Source of the DNA: an uncultured Clostridia bacterium
Lineage (GTDB): Bacteria > Bacillota > Clostridia > Saccharofermentanales > Saccharofermentanaceae
DNA: 64,000 nt
Reading direction: 5' to 3'
NCBI GenBank assembly: GCA_905235455.1
Contig: CAJOLL010000001.1
Coordinates: 24,085 to 88,084 of the forward strand
A program made the position numbers and the translations under genes. Shown piece by piece: positions 1 to 8,461 of the stretch. The number at the start of each line of letters is the position of its first letter. Position 1 is the stretch's first letter. The notes under the pieces were generated by a model, which did not search any database, was not told where the DNA came from, and saw nothing but the letters and a program-made list of their open reading frames with translations.

Positions 1-174
1 CTTCTCGGAGGTGTTCATGTCGGCGAGAATACCCATGTTGGTTCAGGATCTGTTGTAAAACAAGGCATTCAGATCGGATCTGACACCATGATCGGACAAT
101 TGAGTAATGTCTTATCAGATATTTCATCCGAAGTAACTGCTTATGGAAATCCTTGTAAGGTGGTGACCCAATGA
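1..174 (+). CDS. neuD: NeuD-like sugar O/N-acetyltransferase, 3' end only
   Basis: Only the last 57 residues are in the window, in frame 1, ending at TGA 172-174. They carry the short Gly/Val/Ile periodicity (GGVHVGENTHVGSGS, then IQIGSDTMIG) of a left-handed beta-helix acyltransferase, and end in the usual 'GNPCKVV' C-terminus of this family. The stop overlaps the neuB start in an ATGA arrangement, so the two are translationally coupled. NeuD/PglD-type enzymes acetylate sialic acid or its amino-sugar precursors. Substrate and position of acetylation cannot be judged from this fragment; the gene name rests on the fold plus the neuB neighbour. Confidence 0.75.
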   Translation, partial: LLGGVHVGENTHVGSGSVVKQGIQIGSDTMIGQLSNVLSDISSEVTAYGNPCKVVTQ

Positions 175-1163
175 GCGTATTTATCATTGCTGAAGCAGGC
201 GTAAATCATAACGGGAGTCTTGAACTTGCAAAGAAACTGGTCGATTGTGCAAAAGAGGCCGGTGCGGATTGTATTAAGTTTCAGACTTTTAAAGCGAAAA
301 ACCTCGTGTCTCCCATAGCGCAGAAAGCCGAATACCAGAAGAAGACGACCGGAGATGATTCTCAGTTTTCTATGCTGAAAAAACTCGAACTCTCCTATGA
401 TGAGTTTATCGAACTGAAAGAGTATTGCGATCATTCCGGAATATGTTTCCTTTCCACGCCTTTCGATTTTGACAGTATCGATTTTCTTTCCTCACTTGAC
501 ATGCCATTCTGGAAGATCCCTTCCGGCGAAGTGACAAACTATCCGTATCTGGTTGCTTTGGCCAAAACAGGAAAACCGATCGTGATGTCCACCGGCATGT
601 GCGAGATGAATGAAATTGAAGAAGCAATAAGAGTCCTTTGCGAAAACGGCGCAAAGGAAATATCCCTTTTGCATTGTAATACCGAGTATCCGACTCCCTT
701 TACAGATGTCAATCTCAAAGCAATGGAGACATTAAGAGAAGTCTTCGGCCTAAAGGTGGGGTATTCCGATCATACAAAAGGTATCGAAGTGCCAATTGCT
801 GCAGTTGCTCTCGGTGCTGCGATCATCGAGAAGCATTTTACGCTGGACAGAAATATGGAAGGCCCTGACCACAAGGCCAGTCTTGAACCATCCGAACTGA
901 AGTCCATGATCAGCTCCATTCGAAATATCGAGCAGGCGATAGGTTCTTCTGAGAAGAAACCGTCTGATTCCGAAAAGAAAAACATAGCTATTGCAAGAAA
1001 GAGCATTGTTGCTAAGTGCAAAATCAATAAAGGCGAGATCCTTTCTGAGTCGAATCTTACCGTAAAACGACCGGGGAACGGTATTAGTCCGATGAGATGG
1101 CCGGATGTGCTCGGAACTATTGCAATACATGATTTTGAAGAGGATGATCCGATAGAAGTATGA
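171..1163 (+). CDS. neuB: N-acetylneuraminate/legionaminate-type synthase
   Basis: Condenses phosphoenolpyruvate with an N-acyl-mannosamine-type sugar to give a nine-carbon nonulosonic acid. At 330 residues it has the usual family length. The N-terminal TIM barrel opens with 'FIIAEAGVNHNGSLELAK' and contains 'KFQTFKA', 'WKIPSGE' and 'GYSDHT', all family hallmarks. The last ~55 residues (from 'IARKSIVAK') are the SAF/antifreeze-like lid that contacts the active site. The gene overlaps neuD and neuC by four bases each (ATGA). Whether the product is neuraminate, legionaminate or another nonulosonate cannot be decided from sequence by eye, although a hydrolysing epimerase next door fits both neuraminate and legionaminate routes. 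Confidence 0.9.
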   Translation: MSVFIIAEAGVNHNGSLELAKKLVDCAKEAGADCIKFQTFKAKNLVSPIAQKAEYQKKTTGDDSQFSMLKKLELSYDEFIELKEYCDHSGICFLSTPFDFDSIDFLSSLDMPFWKIPSGEVTNYPYLVALAKTGKPIVMSTGMCEMNEIEEAIRVLCENGAKEISLLHCNTEYPTPFTDVNLKAMETLREVFGLKVGYSDHTKGIEVPIAAVALGAAIIEKHFTLDRNMEGPDHKASLEPSELKSMISSIRNIEQAIGSSEKKPSDSEKKNIAIARKSIVAKCKINKGEILSESNLTVKRPGNGISPMRWPDVLGTIAIHDFEEDDPIEV

Positions 1164-2314
1164 AGAAAATAGCTGTAATTACTACAACCCGTGCTGAATA
1201 TGGACTTCTTAAGCCTGTGGTCGAACAGCTTCGAAAGTATGAGAATGAGGATATCCGAATAGAACTTGTTGTCTCCGGTACTCATTTATCTTCTCGTTTT
1301 GGCATGACTGTGGATGAGATCGACCAGCGTATCGATCATAAGATCGAGATTCCCGTTAATACGGATTCTGATCTGGATATATCGAAGAACCAGGCGGAAG
1401 CACTCATTCGGTTTACAGAATTATTTATTTTCCAAAAATATGATGCCGTCGTTGTGCTTGGCGACCGGTATGAGATGCTCTCGGTTTCCATAGCGGCAGG
1501 AAACACCAGAACTCCGGTATTTCATCTTTGTGGCGGTGATACGTCGGAAGGTGCACTTGACGAATGGATCCGTCATTCGATCTCAAAAATCAGTTATCTG
1601 CATTTTGTTACCAATGAAGTCAGCCGCAAACGCGTTATCCAGCTTGGTGAGGATCCGTCCCGAGTTTTTAATTTCGGTTCTACGAGTATAGATAATATTC
1701 TTACGATTGCAGATATGGAAAAGTCTGAAGCTCTGGAGAGCATAGGTCTTTCAGATTGTGATTACGCGCTCTGCACTTACCATCCTGTCACGACAAAGGA
1801 TGAGGATCCGAAAAGTCAGATCGATGCTTTTCTGGATGCCGTCAAATCATTCCCGGATCTTACCTTTATCGTGACGAAATCCAATGCGGATCGTGGCGGT
1901 GAATTTATTAACCGTATGCTCGATGATGCTGAAAAAACAATTTCCAACTTGCACGTGTTTGCGTCACTTGGCGTCCGCAGGTATCTTTCCCTGATGAAAT
2001 ATTCGAAGTTTGTGCTTGGAAACTCTTCCAGCGGCATTATTGAGACCCCGGCTTTTCATATTCCGACAGTCAATATCGGCGATCGTCAGCGTGGACGTCT
2101 GCAGTCGGAAAGCATAATTAACTGCGGTGAAGATAAAAATGCTATAATATCTGCTATTTCAGAAGCTCTTTCCGAGCGTCACATGAAGATATGCCGTTCC
2201 GTTGTAAGTCCTTATGGTGACGGTAATGCGGCATCCAGGATCGCCGACAAGGTGATCGAGTGTGTTTGCCGCGGGCAGATCGACTTAAAGAAACATTTTT
2301 ATGACCTTCAATAA
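1160..2314 (+). CDS. neuC: UDP-GlcNAc 2-epimerase, hydrolysing
   Basis: Expected to convert UDP-GlcNAc (or a UDP-diacetamido sugar) to the free 2-epimer plus UDP, feeding NeuB. The 384-residue protein starts 'MKKIAVITTTRAEYGLL', the NeuC-type N-terminus of the GT-B-like epimerase fold. It contains 'VVVLGDRYEML', the 'HLCGGD' motif, a C-terminal 'GNSSSGIIE' UDP-binding motif and 'NIGDRQRGR', all characteristic of the hydrolysing NeuC/LegG subgroup rather than the non-hydrolysing WecB type. ATG overlaps the neuB stop. The gap to the next gene is 14 bases with a GGAG ribosome site. Confidence 0.9.
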   Translation: MKKIAVITTTRAEYGLLKPVVEQLRKYENEDIRIELVVSGTHLSSRFGMTVDEIDQRIDHKIEIPVNTDSDLDISKNQAEALIRFTELFIFQKYDAVVVLGDRYEMLSVSIAAGNTRTPVFHLCGGDTSEGALDEWIRHSISKISYLHFVTNEVSRKRVIQLGEDPSRVFNFGSTSIDNILTIADMEKSEALESIGLSDCDYALCTYHPVTTKDEDPKSQIDAFLDAVKSFPDLTFIVTKSNADRGGEFINRMLDDAEKTISNLHVFASLGVRRYLSLMKYSKFVLGNSSSGIIETPAFHIPTVNIGDRQRGRLQSESIINCGEDKNAIISAISEALSERHMKICRSVVSPYGDGNAASRIADKVIECVCRGQIDLKKHFYDLQ

Positions 2315-2328
2315 TAGGAGATGACATT

Positions 2329-3297
2329 ATGAATGTTGTAGTAATAGGTTTAGGTTCGATGGGAAAAAGAAGGATCCGTCTCATTTCCGAGATGTTCTCC
2401 GAGTATGTGATCTTCGGCGTAGATAGCAGGGAAGACCGGAGAACGGATGCTTCCTCCTTATTCGGTATCACTTGCTTTGATTCCCTGGACAGCATCGATC
2501 AGGAGGTGCAGTGCGCTTTTGTCTGCACATCTCCTTTGTCTCACGCTGCGATCATTAAGACCTGCCTGAATAAAAAATGGAATGTCTTTACTGAACTCAA
2601 TCTTGTTGAAGACGGGTATGATGAGAATATCAAGCTTGCAAAGAAAAATGACTGTAAGCTTTTCCTGTCTTCCACGTTCTTTTATCGTGAAGAGATCCGT
2701 TATATCCGTTCGAAGATCGATAATTCGAAAAAATGGAATTATATTTACCATGTGGGCCAGTATCTTCCGGACTGGCATCCGTGGGAGGATTATAAGGATT
2801 TCTTTATTGGAAACGAGCGAACAAACGGCTGCCGTGAGATCCTTGCTATTGAATTGCCCTGGCTTACGGGTACTTTTGGAAAGGTGAAGGATCTTCGTGT
2901 TCTGTCTGACAAAATGACAGGCTTGAACATCGGATATAAAGACAATTTCCTTATTCAGGTCGAGCATGAAGATGGCAACAAGGGTATGCTGATCGCAGAT
3001 GTTGTTTCTCCTGTAGCTGTTAGAAAGCTCGAGGTGTATTCGGAGGGAGCCTATTACAGATGGGATGGTACTCCGGACAGTATCAAGGAGTTTAATCCGG
3101 ATACAAAAGCACTGGATGACGTTCAGCTTACCGAACAGACTGAACATGAGTCCGGATACAGTACATTTATTGTAGAAAATGCTTACAAAAATGAGATCCG
3201 AGAGTTTTTCTCCGTGGTTCTGGAAAACAAAGAACCGCTTTACGGATTCGAGCAGGACAAGAATACACTGGCGCTCATCCAGAGAATAGGAGCGTAA
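2329..3297 (+). CDS. Gfo/Idh/MocA-family oxidoreductase homologue lacking catalytic motifs
   Basis: 322 residues, with an N-terminal Rossmann fold (GLGSMGKRR at residues 7-15) and a C-terminal dehydrogenase alpha/beta domain. Family members are NAD(P)-dependent sugar oxidoreductases. The catalytic Lys of the EKP motif is not present: residues 88-91 read TELN. In the segment that aligns with the paralogue's GGGxxxDxxH, the Asp and His positions are Ile170 and Ile173. A YLPDW motif (144-148) is shared with the next gene. The role is inferred from context as nonulosonate sugar modification. It may be a non-catalytic partner of the following gene product rather than an enzyme. Downstream spacing is one base. 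Confidence 0.8.
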   Translation: MNVVVIGLGSMGKRRIRLISEMFSEYVIFGVDSREDRRTDASSLFGITCFDSLDSIDQEVQCAFVCTSPLSHAAIIKTCLNKKWNVFTELNLVEDGYDENIKLAKKNDCKLFLSSTFFYREEIRYIRSKIDNSKKWNYIYHVGQYLPDWHPWEDYKDFFIGNERTNGCREILAIELPWLTGTFGKVKDLRVLSDKMTGLNIGYKDNFLIQVEHEDGNKGMLIADVVSPVAVRKLEVYSEGAYYRWDGTPDSIKEFNPDTKALDDVQLTEQTEHESGYSTFIVENAYKNEIREFFSVVLENKEPLYGFEQDKNTLALIQRIGA

Positions 3298-3298
3298 G

Positions 3299-4234
3299 AT
3301 GCAGGACTTTCGAGTTTGTTTTGTAGGCGTCGGATCAATTGCCAAACGCCACATCAAGAATCTCCGTGCGATTTGTCCGACACGTGGACTAAACATTTCT
3401 ATAGATGCATACCGCCGTTCATCTGGTTCTTCGGAAGTAGAAGGCATCGATCGTGTATTTACCGATCGGAAAGACATGAAGGATCACTATGATGCCGTCT
3501 TTATCACGAATCCGACGGAATATCATCTTGATGCGCTTCGTTCTTTTCACGAGGTTTCTGATCATTTTTTTATTGAAAAACCACTGGTATCATTCAAGCA
3601 GCTTGATTCGGTATCCGGATTTCCATTCCGTAAGGATGCCGTCTATTATGTTGCATGCCCTCTCAGATATAATGCTGTGATCCAGTATATTGCCGAGAAT
3701 ATCGATGTCTCTGATGTGATCTCAGTCCGCTCGATATCGTCGAGCTATCTTCCGGACTGGAGACCCGGACAGGATTACCGCGATACATATAGCGCCCATA
3801 AAGATCTGGGTGGCGGTGTCAGCATCGATCTCATCCATGAATGGGACTATCTTTCCTTCCTTTTCGGAAAACCGCTTTCAGTTAAAAGTTTTATCGGAAA
3901 AAAGTCGCCACTTGAGATCGACAGTGATGATTATGCGATCTATATCGGAGAATATAAAGATCGTATCGTAGAACTGCATCTTGATTATTTCGGAAGAAAG
4001 ACGATCCGAAGGATAGAGCTTTTCACGAAGACGGATACGATCGTAGGAGATCTGGTTTCCAATACTATTTCTTTTCTGGGTGAAAACAAAACAGTAGACT
4101 TCCATGAAGAACGTGATGATTTCCAGAAACGTGAACTGAATCATTTCCTGGATATGATCTATTGTGGCAAAGAGAATGACAGCAGCCATGAACATGCTGT
4201 TGATGTACTTAAACTGACGCAGGGAGAGGTCTAA
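3299..4234 (+). CDS. Gfo/Idh/MocA-family oxidoreductase, canonical active site
   Basis: 311 residues. N-terminal nucleotide-binding fold with GVGSIAKRH (10-18), the catalytic EKP triplet at 93-95, and GGGVSIDLIHEWD (171-183) supplying the conserved Asp177 and His180. The YLPDW motif at 150-154 is shared with the upstream paralogue, so the two look like an old tandem duplication. Probably an NAD(P)-dependent oxidation or reduction of a nonulosonate or its precursor sugar, inferred from the operon. The stop TAA (4232-4234) is followed immediately by an ATG that opens a 12-codon ORF. Confidence 0.85.
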   Translation: MQDFRVCFVGVGSIAKRHIKNLRAICPTRGLNISIDAYRRSSGSSEVEGIDRVFTDRKDMKDHYDAVFITNPTEYHLDALRSFHEVSDHFFIEKPLVSFKQLDSVSGFPFRKDAVYYVACPLRYNAVIQYIAENIDVSDVISVRSISSSYLPDWRPGQDYRDTYSAHKDLGGGVSIDLIHEWDYLSFLFGKPLSVKSFIGKKSPLEIDSDDYAIYIGEYKDRIVELHLDYFGRKTIRRIELFTKTDTIVGDLVSNTISFLGENKTVDFHEERDDFQKRELNHFLDMIYCGKENDSSHEHAVDVLKLTQGEV

Positions 4235-4273
4235 ATGAATAGTTCAAATTATATTCGGGGGTGGAAGAAATGA
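4235..4273 (+). CDS. 12-codon ORF coupled to neuA (possible leader peptide)
   Basis: A strong purine-rich ribosome site (AGGGAGAGG, 4221-4229) lies five bases before ATG 4235, which opens a 12-codon ORF ending in TGA 4271-4273. That stop overlaps the neuA ATG at 4270 (ATGA). This has the form of translational coupling, but it could also be a chance ORF. No conserved function is claimed. Confidence 0.35.
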   Translation: MNSSNYIRGWKK

Positions 4274-5043
4274 ATATCTTATTTACGATTTGCGGCAGAG
4301 CAGGCTCCAAAGGCTTTAAAAACAAGAATCTTAAGGAAATGAACGGCATTCCGCTAGTATATTACACATTAGCTGCTATTTATTTATATAAGAAAAATCA
4401 TCCCCGGGATGAGATTACTCTTGCGGTGAATACAGACAGCGAACCACTCCGGGAACTCTTAATGAAGCAGGATGCCTTGCCGATTCGTTATATTGACCGT
4501 AAGGATGAACTGGCAGGTGATACGGTTCCTAAGGTTGCCGTCATTCAGGACACATATTTCCAGTGTGCTGACCTTAAACCGGACCTTGTGATCGACTTGG
4601 ATATCACTTCTCCGTACAGAACCGAAAAAGATTTAGAAAATATTATTGCAACATGCAACAAGAATGAATTTGACATCGTCTTTAGTGTTGTAGAGGCGAG
4701 AAGAAGCCCCTACTTTAACATGGTTGAGAAGAAGGAGGATGGTTATTTCCGGAAAATATGTTCGTCGAACTATACTGCGAGACAGCAGGCTCCTGTATCT
4801 TATGAGCTGAATGCGAGTATTTATGCTTATACGCCGGCATTTCTTAATCAGAAGATAGAGAAAACGATCCTTGATTACAGATGCGGTATCTCAGTTATGA
4901 CGGATTATCTGGTGCTTGATATTGACTCGGAGGAGGATTTTCAGATGATGCAGTACCTTCACAGTTTTTATTGCAAGCAGGTTTCCGGATTGAATGAAGT
5001 TTATTTGGCTTCAAGGCAACTTTACGGATTGGAAAATGAATGA
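4270..5043 (+). CDS. neuA: CMP-nonulosonate cytidylyltransferase (acylneuraminate cytidylyltransferase family)
   Basis: Activates the nonulosonic acid with CTP to give the CMP-sugar used by glycosyltransferases. The N-terminus carries the nucleotidyltransferase signature RAGSKGFKNKN. Further on are 'LVIDLDITSPYRT' (metal- and substrate-binding Asp residues) and 'RRSPYFNM', typical of NeuA/LegF/PseF proteins. I chose ATG 4270 (257 residues) because GGGGGTGG at 4257-4264 is correctly spaced; an in-frame GTG at 4261 would add three residues. It is the last gene of the sialic-type operon, and the next gene has its own promoter. Confidence 0.87.
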   Translation: MNILFTICGRAGSKGFKNKNLKEMNGIPLVYYTLAAIYLYKKNHPRDEITLAVNTDSEPLRELLMKQDALPIRYIDRKDELAGDTVPKVAVIQDTYFQCADLKPDLVIDLDITSPYRTEKDLENIIATCNKNEFDIVFSVVEARRSPYFNMVEKKEDGYFRKICSSNYTARQQAPVSYELNASIYAYTPAFLNQKIEKTILDYRCGISVMTDYLVLDIDSEEDFQMMQYLHSFYCKQVSGLNEVYLASRQLYGLENE

Positions 5044-5051
5044 AATGTCAT

Positions 5052-5080
5052 TTGAATTGCAAAGTAAAGTGACATAATAT
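5052..5080 (+). promoter_or_regulatory. Sigma-A-type promoter for the moxR/Bat-like operon
   Basis: TTGAAT (5052-5057), 17-base spacer, TAATAT (5075-5080). Transcription would start near 5087, about 37 bases before moxR. An imperfect inverted repeat, ATGTCA (5045-5050) with TGACAT (5070-5075), brackets the -35 element and could be an operator. Confidence 0.6.
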
Positions 5081-5123
5081 ATTAAATTAGCAGAATATTT
5101 TTACAAGTAAAAGGAGAACAGGG

Positions 5124-6113
5124 ATGGAGAATTACTCAGAGATTTCGAATGTTGAGCTTGAAAAGAGTAAAATGATCATTTCAAAGATCACAGATAGCTA
5201 CTACAAGAAGATGGTAGGACAAACACGTCTCGGCTGGTCTTTACTGATCGCCATCATTTCCAACGGACATATCCTTTTGGAGTCTGTTCCGGGTCTTGCC
5301 AAAACGACCGCCGCAAAAACACTTACTGACGCCGTAAACGGTAAATTCTCACGTATCCAGTGCACACCTGACCTTTTGCCGAGTGATATTATCGGTACAC
5401 AGATCTTCAATTACACAACGAATACCTTCGAGACTAAGCTTGGTCCGGTATATGCAAACTTCGTTCTCCTCGATGAGATCAACAGAAGCAGTGCGAAGAC
5501 ACAGAGCGCCATGCTTGAAGTCATGCAGGAGCACCAGACGACCATCGGCGGTTACAACTATGCCATGCCGAAGATCTTCACGGTTATTGCGACTCAGAAC
5601 CCGATCGAGCAAGAAGGTACCTATCTCCTCTCGGAAGCTCAGTTGGACCGTTTCCTTCTGAAAGAGAAGATCGATTATCCGACAAAGGACGAAGAGTTTG
5701 AGATCCTGAATCGTATTGAAAAAGATGTATTTGCCCATTCCGAAGCGGTCGTTGAACTCGAAGATGTTTACTTCCTCCAGCAGATGGCAAGAAAAGTCTA
5801 TCTCGATGATGCGATCAAGAGATATATCATCAATATTGTCAGCGCGACAAGAAATCCGGCCGGCGTGATCGGAAAAGAACTTGCCGATTACGTTACTCTC
5901 GGTTCCAGTACCCGAGGCTGCATCGCTTTGATGGAGGTTGCCAAGGCAGTCGCTCTTATCAATGGCAGAAGCTATGTCACTCCGGATGACGTTAAGACTC
6001 TGATCCACAGTGTACTCCGCCACCGTGTATCCCTGAACTTCGCAGCTGTTGCAGATGGTGTCACATCTGAACATATCATCGATAAGATCGTAGGAGCTAT
6101 CCAGACACCATGA
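5124..6113 (+). CDS. MoxR-family AAA+ ATPase
   Basis: 329 residues. The Walker A region is the MoxR variant 'ESVPGLAKTTAAK' and Walker B reads 'FVLLDEINR'. Sensor 1 is 'VIATQNPIEQEGTYLLSEAQLDRF', the MoxR family hallmark (split here only for reading). MoxR ATPases act as chaperones or metal insertases for vWA-domain partners. Here a DUF58 protein, two vWA membrane proteins and a TPR protein follow with overlapping ends, the typical Bat-like arrangement. A good ribosome site AAAGGAGAA lies at 5109-5117. The gene overlaps the next by four bases. Confidence 0.92.
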   Translation: MENYSEISNVELEKSKMIISKITDSYYKKMVGQTRLGWSLLIAIISNGHILLESVPGLAKTTAAKTLTDAVNGKFSRIQCTPDLLPSDIIGTQIFNYTTNTFETKLGPVYANFVLLDEINRSSAKTQSAMLEVMQEHQTTIGGYNYAMPKIFTVIATQNPIEQEGTYLLSEAQLDRFLLKEKIDYPTKDEEFEILNRIEKDVFAHSEAVVELEDVYFLQQMARKVYLDDAIKRYIINIVSATRNPAGVIGKELADYVTLGSSTRGCIALMEVAKAVALINGRSYVTPDDVKTLIHSVLRHRVSLNFAAVADGVTSEHIIDKIVGAIQTP

Positions 6114-6985
6114 TCCTAGACTATATTACGAGAATAAAGTCGAATATCGCGATCCCGACGAAGATCAAGGCGACAAGTATCCTTGACGGTTCCTACAAAT
6201 CCGTCTTTATGGGAAAAAGCCTTAACTTCGAAGACCTTCGCGAGTATATTCCAGGCGATAATATCCGTGATATTGACTGGAAGGCATCTTCCCGAAGCCG
6301 CATGTTGCTCGTAAAGCGCTATATTGCTGAGAAGAAGCACAACATCATGATCGTATTTGATTCCGGTGTGAAGATGCTTGCGGATACCGATACGGGTGAA
6401 ACAAAAAAAGACGTCGCCATTTTTGCAGGCGGCACTCTTGCTTATCTTGCTTACACGAACGGTGATTTTGTCGGATCTATTTACAATATCGACGGAAAGA
6501 TGCGTTTTTTTCCGCTGCGGACACGTCTTTATGATATTGAGAACTTCCTGTCCTCGTATGATAAGGATGTTCAAGGCTCCAAAACTTCCGATCTTAACAA
6601 GACGCTTGAGTATCTGCTTAAGAACTTCAGACGTAAGATGGTCGTCTTTGTCGTCACGGATATGAATGGCATATCGTCTGTATCCGAACAGGTATTGAAG
6701 AAACTGATCTGCCAGCATGATATTCTGTTTATCAACATCAAAGATGCCGATCTGTCCGGAGATTGGGCATATAGTGTTGAAAAGAACAGATATCTGCCGA
6801 GATTTGTCACCATGGACAAGAAGCTTGTTAAGATGGAGCACGATATCAAAGAAAAAATTTCTTTGGAAAATGAGAAAAAACTGAAGCATCACGCGATTAT
6901 CAGCATGGATATCAACAGCAAAGAGAATATCGCAATGAAGATCACAGAACTTTTGGAGAGACACAAATATGCCGGTATCCGTTGA
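6110..6985 (+). CDS. DUF58 domain protein (MoxR operon partner)
   Basis: 291 residues. The conserved DUF58 core is visible around residues 35-60: 'GKSLNFEDLREYIPGDNIRDIDWKASSR' begins with the usual F-DLR-Y-PGD-R-IDW pattern. A vWA-like region follows with 'IVFDSGVKM' in place of a full MIDAS motif. No membrane segment is evident. DUF58 proteins almost always travel with MoxR ATPases; their molecular role is unsettled. ATGA overlap with moxR upstream and a 17-base overlap with the next gene indicate tight coupling. Confidence 0.88.
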   Translation: MILDYITRIKSNIAIPTKIKATSILDGSYKSVFMGKSLNFEDLREYIPGDNIRDIDWKASSRSRMLLVKRYIAEKKHNIMIVFDSGVKMLADTDTGETKKDVAIFAGGTLAYLAYTNGDFVGSIYNIDGKMRFFPLRTRLYDIENFLSSYDKDVQGSKTSDLNKTLEYLLKNFRRKMVVFVVTDMNGISSVSEQVLKKLICQHDILFINIKDADLSGDWAYSVEKNRYLPRFVTMDKKLVKMEHDIKEKISLENEKKLKHHAIISMDINSKENIAMKITELLERHKYAGIR

Positions 6986-7451
6986 ATTACAAGATCCATA
7001 TTCGTATAGTGTCTGGCCGATCGTGATCGTGATCATTATTATTGTTGCGTCAACGATTGCATTGGTCATTCTGTCTGTTCTTTTACATTTCCGTAAAAGA
7101 CCTTCCAAACCGAAGGCAGTCCCTGCGCAGGTCTTCCGCCCGAAGACTGTCGCAGATGCCCAAAAAGAGTATCTGGCTAAGATCTCTGCTGTCGAACAAA
7201 AGTACAGAAACAATCAGATCGACGTACGAACAGTCCACCAGGAGCTTTCTGCGATCGTTCGTATGTTTGTTTATGACATTACCGGAATCCAGGCCCAAAA
7301 CTTTTCTTTAAACGAGCTGAAAGCCCATAATATCACTCAGATCAGCGGACTGATCGAGGAATTCTATGCACCGGAGTTTGCCGAAAGAACCGAAAAACAG
7401 GCCGATGATTCTATCCGCGATGCGAGGGAGGTGATCTACAAATGGAATTGA
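6969..7451 (+). CDS. Small single-span membrane protein of the Bat-like operon (DUF4381-like)
   Basis: 160 residues. One strong transmembrane segment (about residues 17-40, Ile/Val-rich) is followed by a basic stop-transfer stretch and a cytoplasmic helical domain with 'EYLAKISAVEQKY' and 'YAPEF'. Size, topology and position between DUF58 and the first vWA gene match the DUF4381-like proteins of Bat-type operons. That match is by pattern only. It overlaps its upstream neighbour by 17 bases and the next gene by 10. Confidence 0.7.
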   Translation: MPVSVELQDPYSYSVWPIVIVIIIIVASTIALVILSVLLHFRKRPSKPKAVPAQVFRPKTVADAQKEYLAKISAVEQKYRNNQIDVRTVHQELSAIVRMFVYDITGIQAQNFSLNELKAHNITQISGLIEEFYAPEFAERTEKQADDSIRDAREVIYKWN

Positions 7452-8461
7452 TGTACCCGTTAGCCATTTTGATCGGTATCCCCGTGATCATCGTTTTAGG
7501 TCTCATTACATTCGGTTACAGTAAAAAATTCAAAAATGGCCGTAAAGTCGCTAATACAGAATGTGTCGAACAGTCCAGATACTTCAAGAACAAACTCATC
7601 GAGTACAAGTGCTTTTCGATCATTATCATCGTCAGCCTGATCCTTGCTCTTTGTATTCTGATGGGTCTTATTGCGCGTCCTTTCCGTACCAAACAGACGA
7701 TCACCGAGATCCACAATCGTGATATTTTTCTTTGCCTGGACACCTCCGGCTCCATGTTTGAGGTCGATCTTGAAGTATGCGAAAAGTTAAAGGATTTCGT
7801 TTCCGGGCTTCATGGCGAACGTTTCGGAATCACGATCTTTAATATGCAGACAGTCACCATGGTTCCTTTGACGACGGACTATGTATATATCATTGAAGTT
7901 CTTGATGATATTGAAGAGGCCTGTAAGATCGCAATCGGTGTTCAGGAGCGCGGAGAGTATTATGATGCCGAAAAGGCGAATAAATATCGTTTTATCATCG
8001 ATGGAACTCTGAATGATAATTACAATGCCGGATCTTCCTTGATCGGTGACGGACTGGCATCTACCGTATTCCAGTTCCCGGATATCAAAGATGAGGATGT
8101 CGACCGTACCAGAGTGATCATCCTGGCCACCGATAACGAGCTTTACGGTGATCCTTTCGTACAGCTCAATGAAGCTACGGATCTATGTATTAAATACGGC
8201 ATTACATGTTTTGCTGCGGCTCCTGAGTATGTCGTTGATTATGACGAGTATGAAAGCTGTATAAAAAGCACAGGTGGTGATCTGTTTACACTCGAAGATG
8301 ATGATATGCCGAAGGATTTGATCAATGCTGTCGAAAAGACAGATACTTCAGTTATTTACAAGAGCGAAAAGTCTACCACAGAATATCCGGAAGCACTCGT
8401 CGGATTCCTTACGATTGTCCTCTGTGTTCATTTTGTGGTGACTAGAAGGGTGAAGCTATGA
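7442..8461 (+). CDS. vWA-domain membrane protein, BatA-like
   Basis: 339 residues. Two N-terminal membrane spans (about 5-25 and 58-80), then a von Willebrand A domain with an intact MIDAS metal site Asp100-x-Ser102-x-Ser104 (DTSGS), and a C-terminal span near 318-335 ending in basic residues. The vWA domain probably binds a divalent metal and partner proteins on one membrane face. With MoxR and DUF58 this fits a BatA-type component. In Bacteroides and Leptospira such operons have been linked to stress and oxygen tolerance; the role in Clostridia is not established. ATGA overlap with the next gene. Confidence 0.82.
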   Translation: MELMYPLAILIGIPVIIVLGLITFGYSKKFKNGRKVANTECVEQSRYFKNKLIEYKCFSIIIIVSLILALCILMGLIARPFRTKQTITEIHNRDIFLCLDTSGSMFEVDLEVCEKLKDFVSGLHGERFGITIFNMQTVTMVPLTTDYVYIIEVLDDIEEACKIAIGVQERGEYYDAEKANKYRFIIDGTLNDNYNAGSSLIGDGLASTVFQFPDIKDEDVDRTRVIILATDNELYGDPFVQLNEATDLCIKYGITCFAAAPEYVVDYDEYESCIKSTGGDLFTLEDDDMPKDLINAVEKTDTSVIYKSEKSTTEYPEALVGFLTIVLCVHFVVTRRVKL

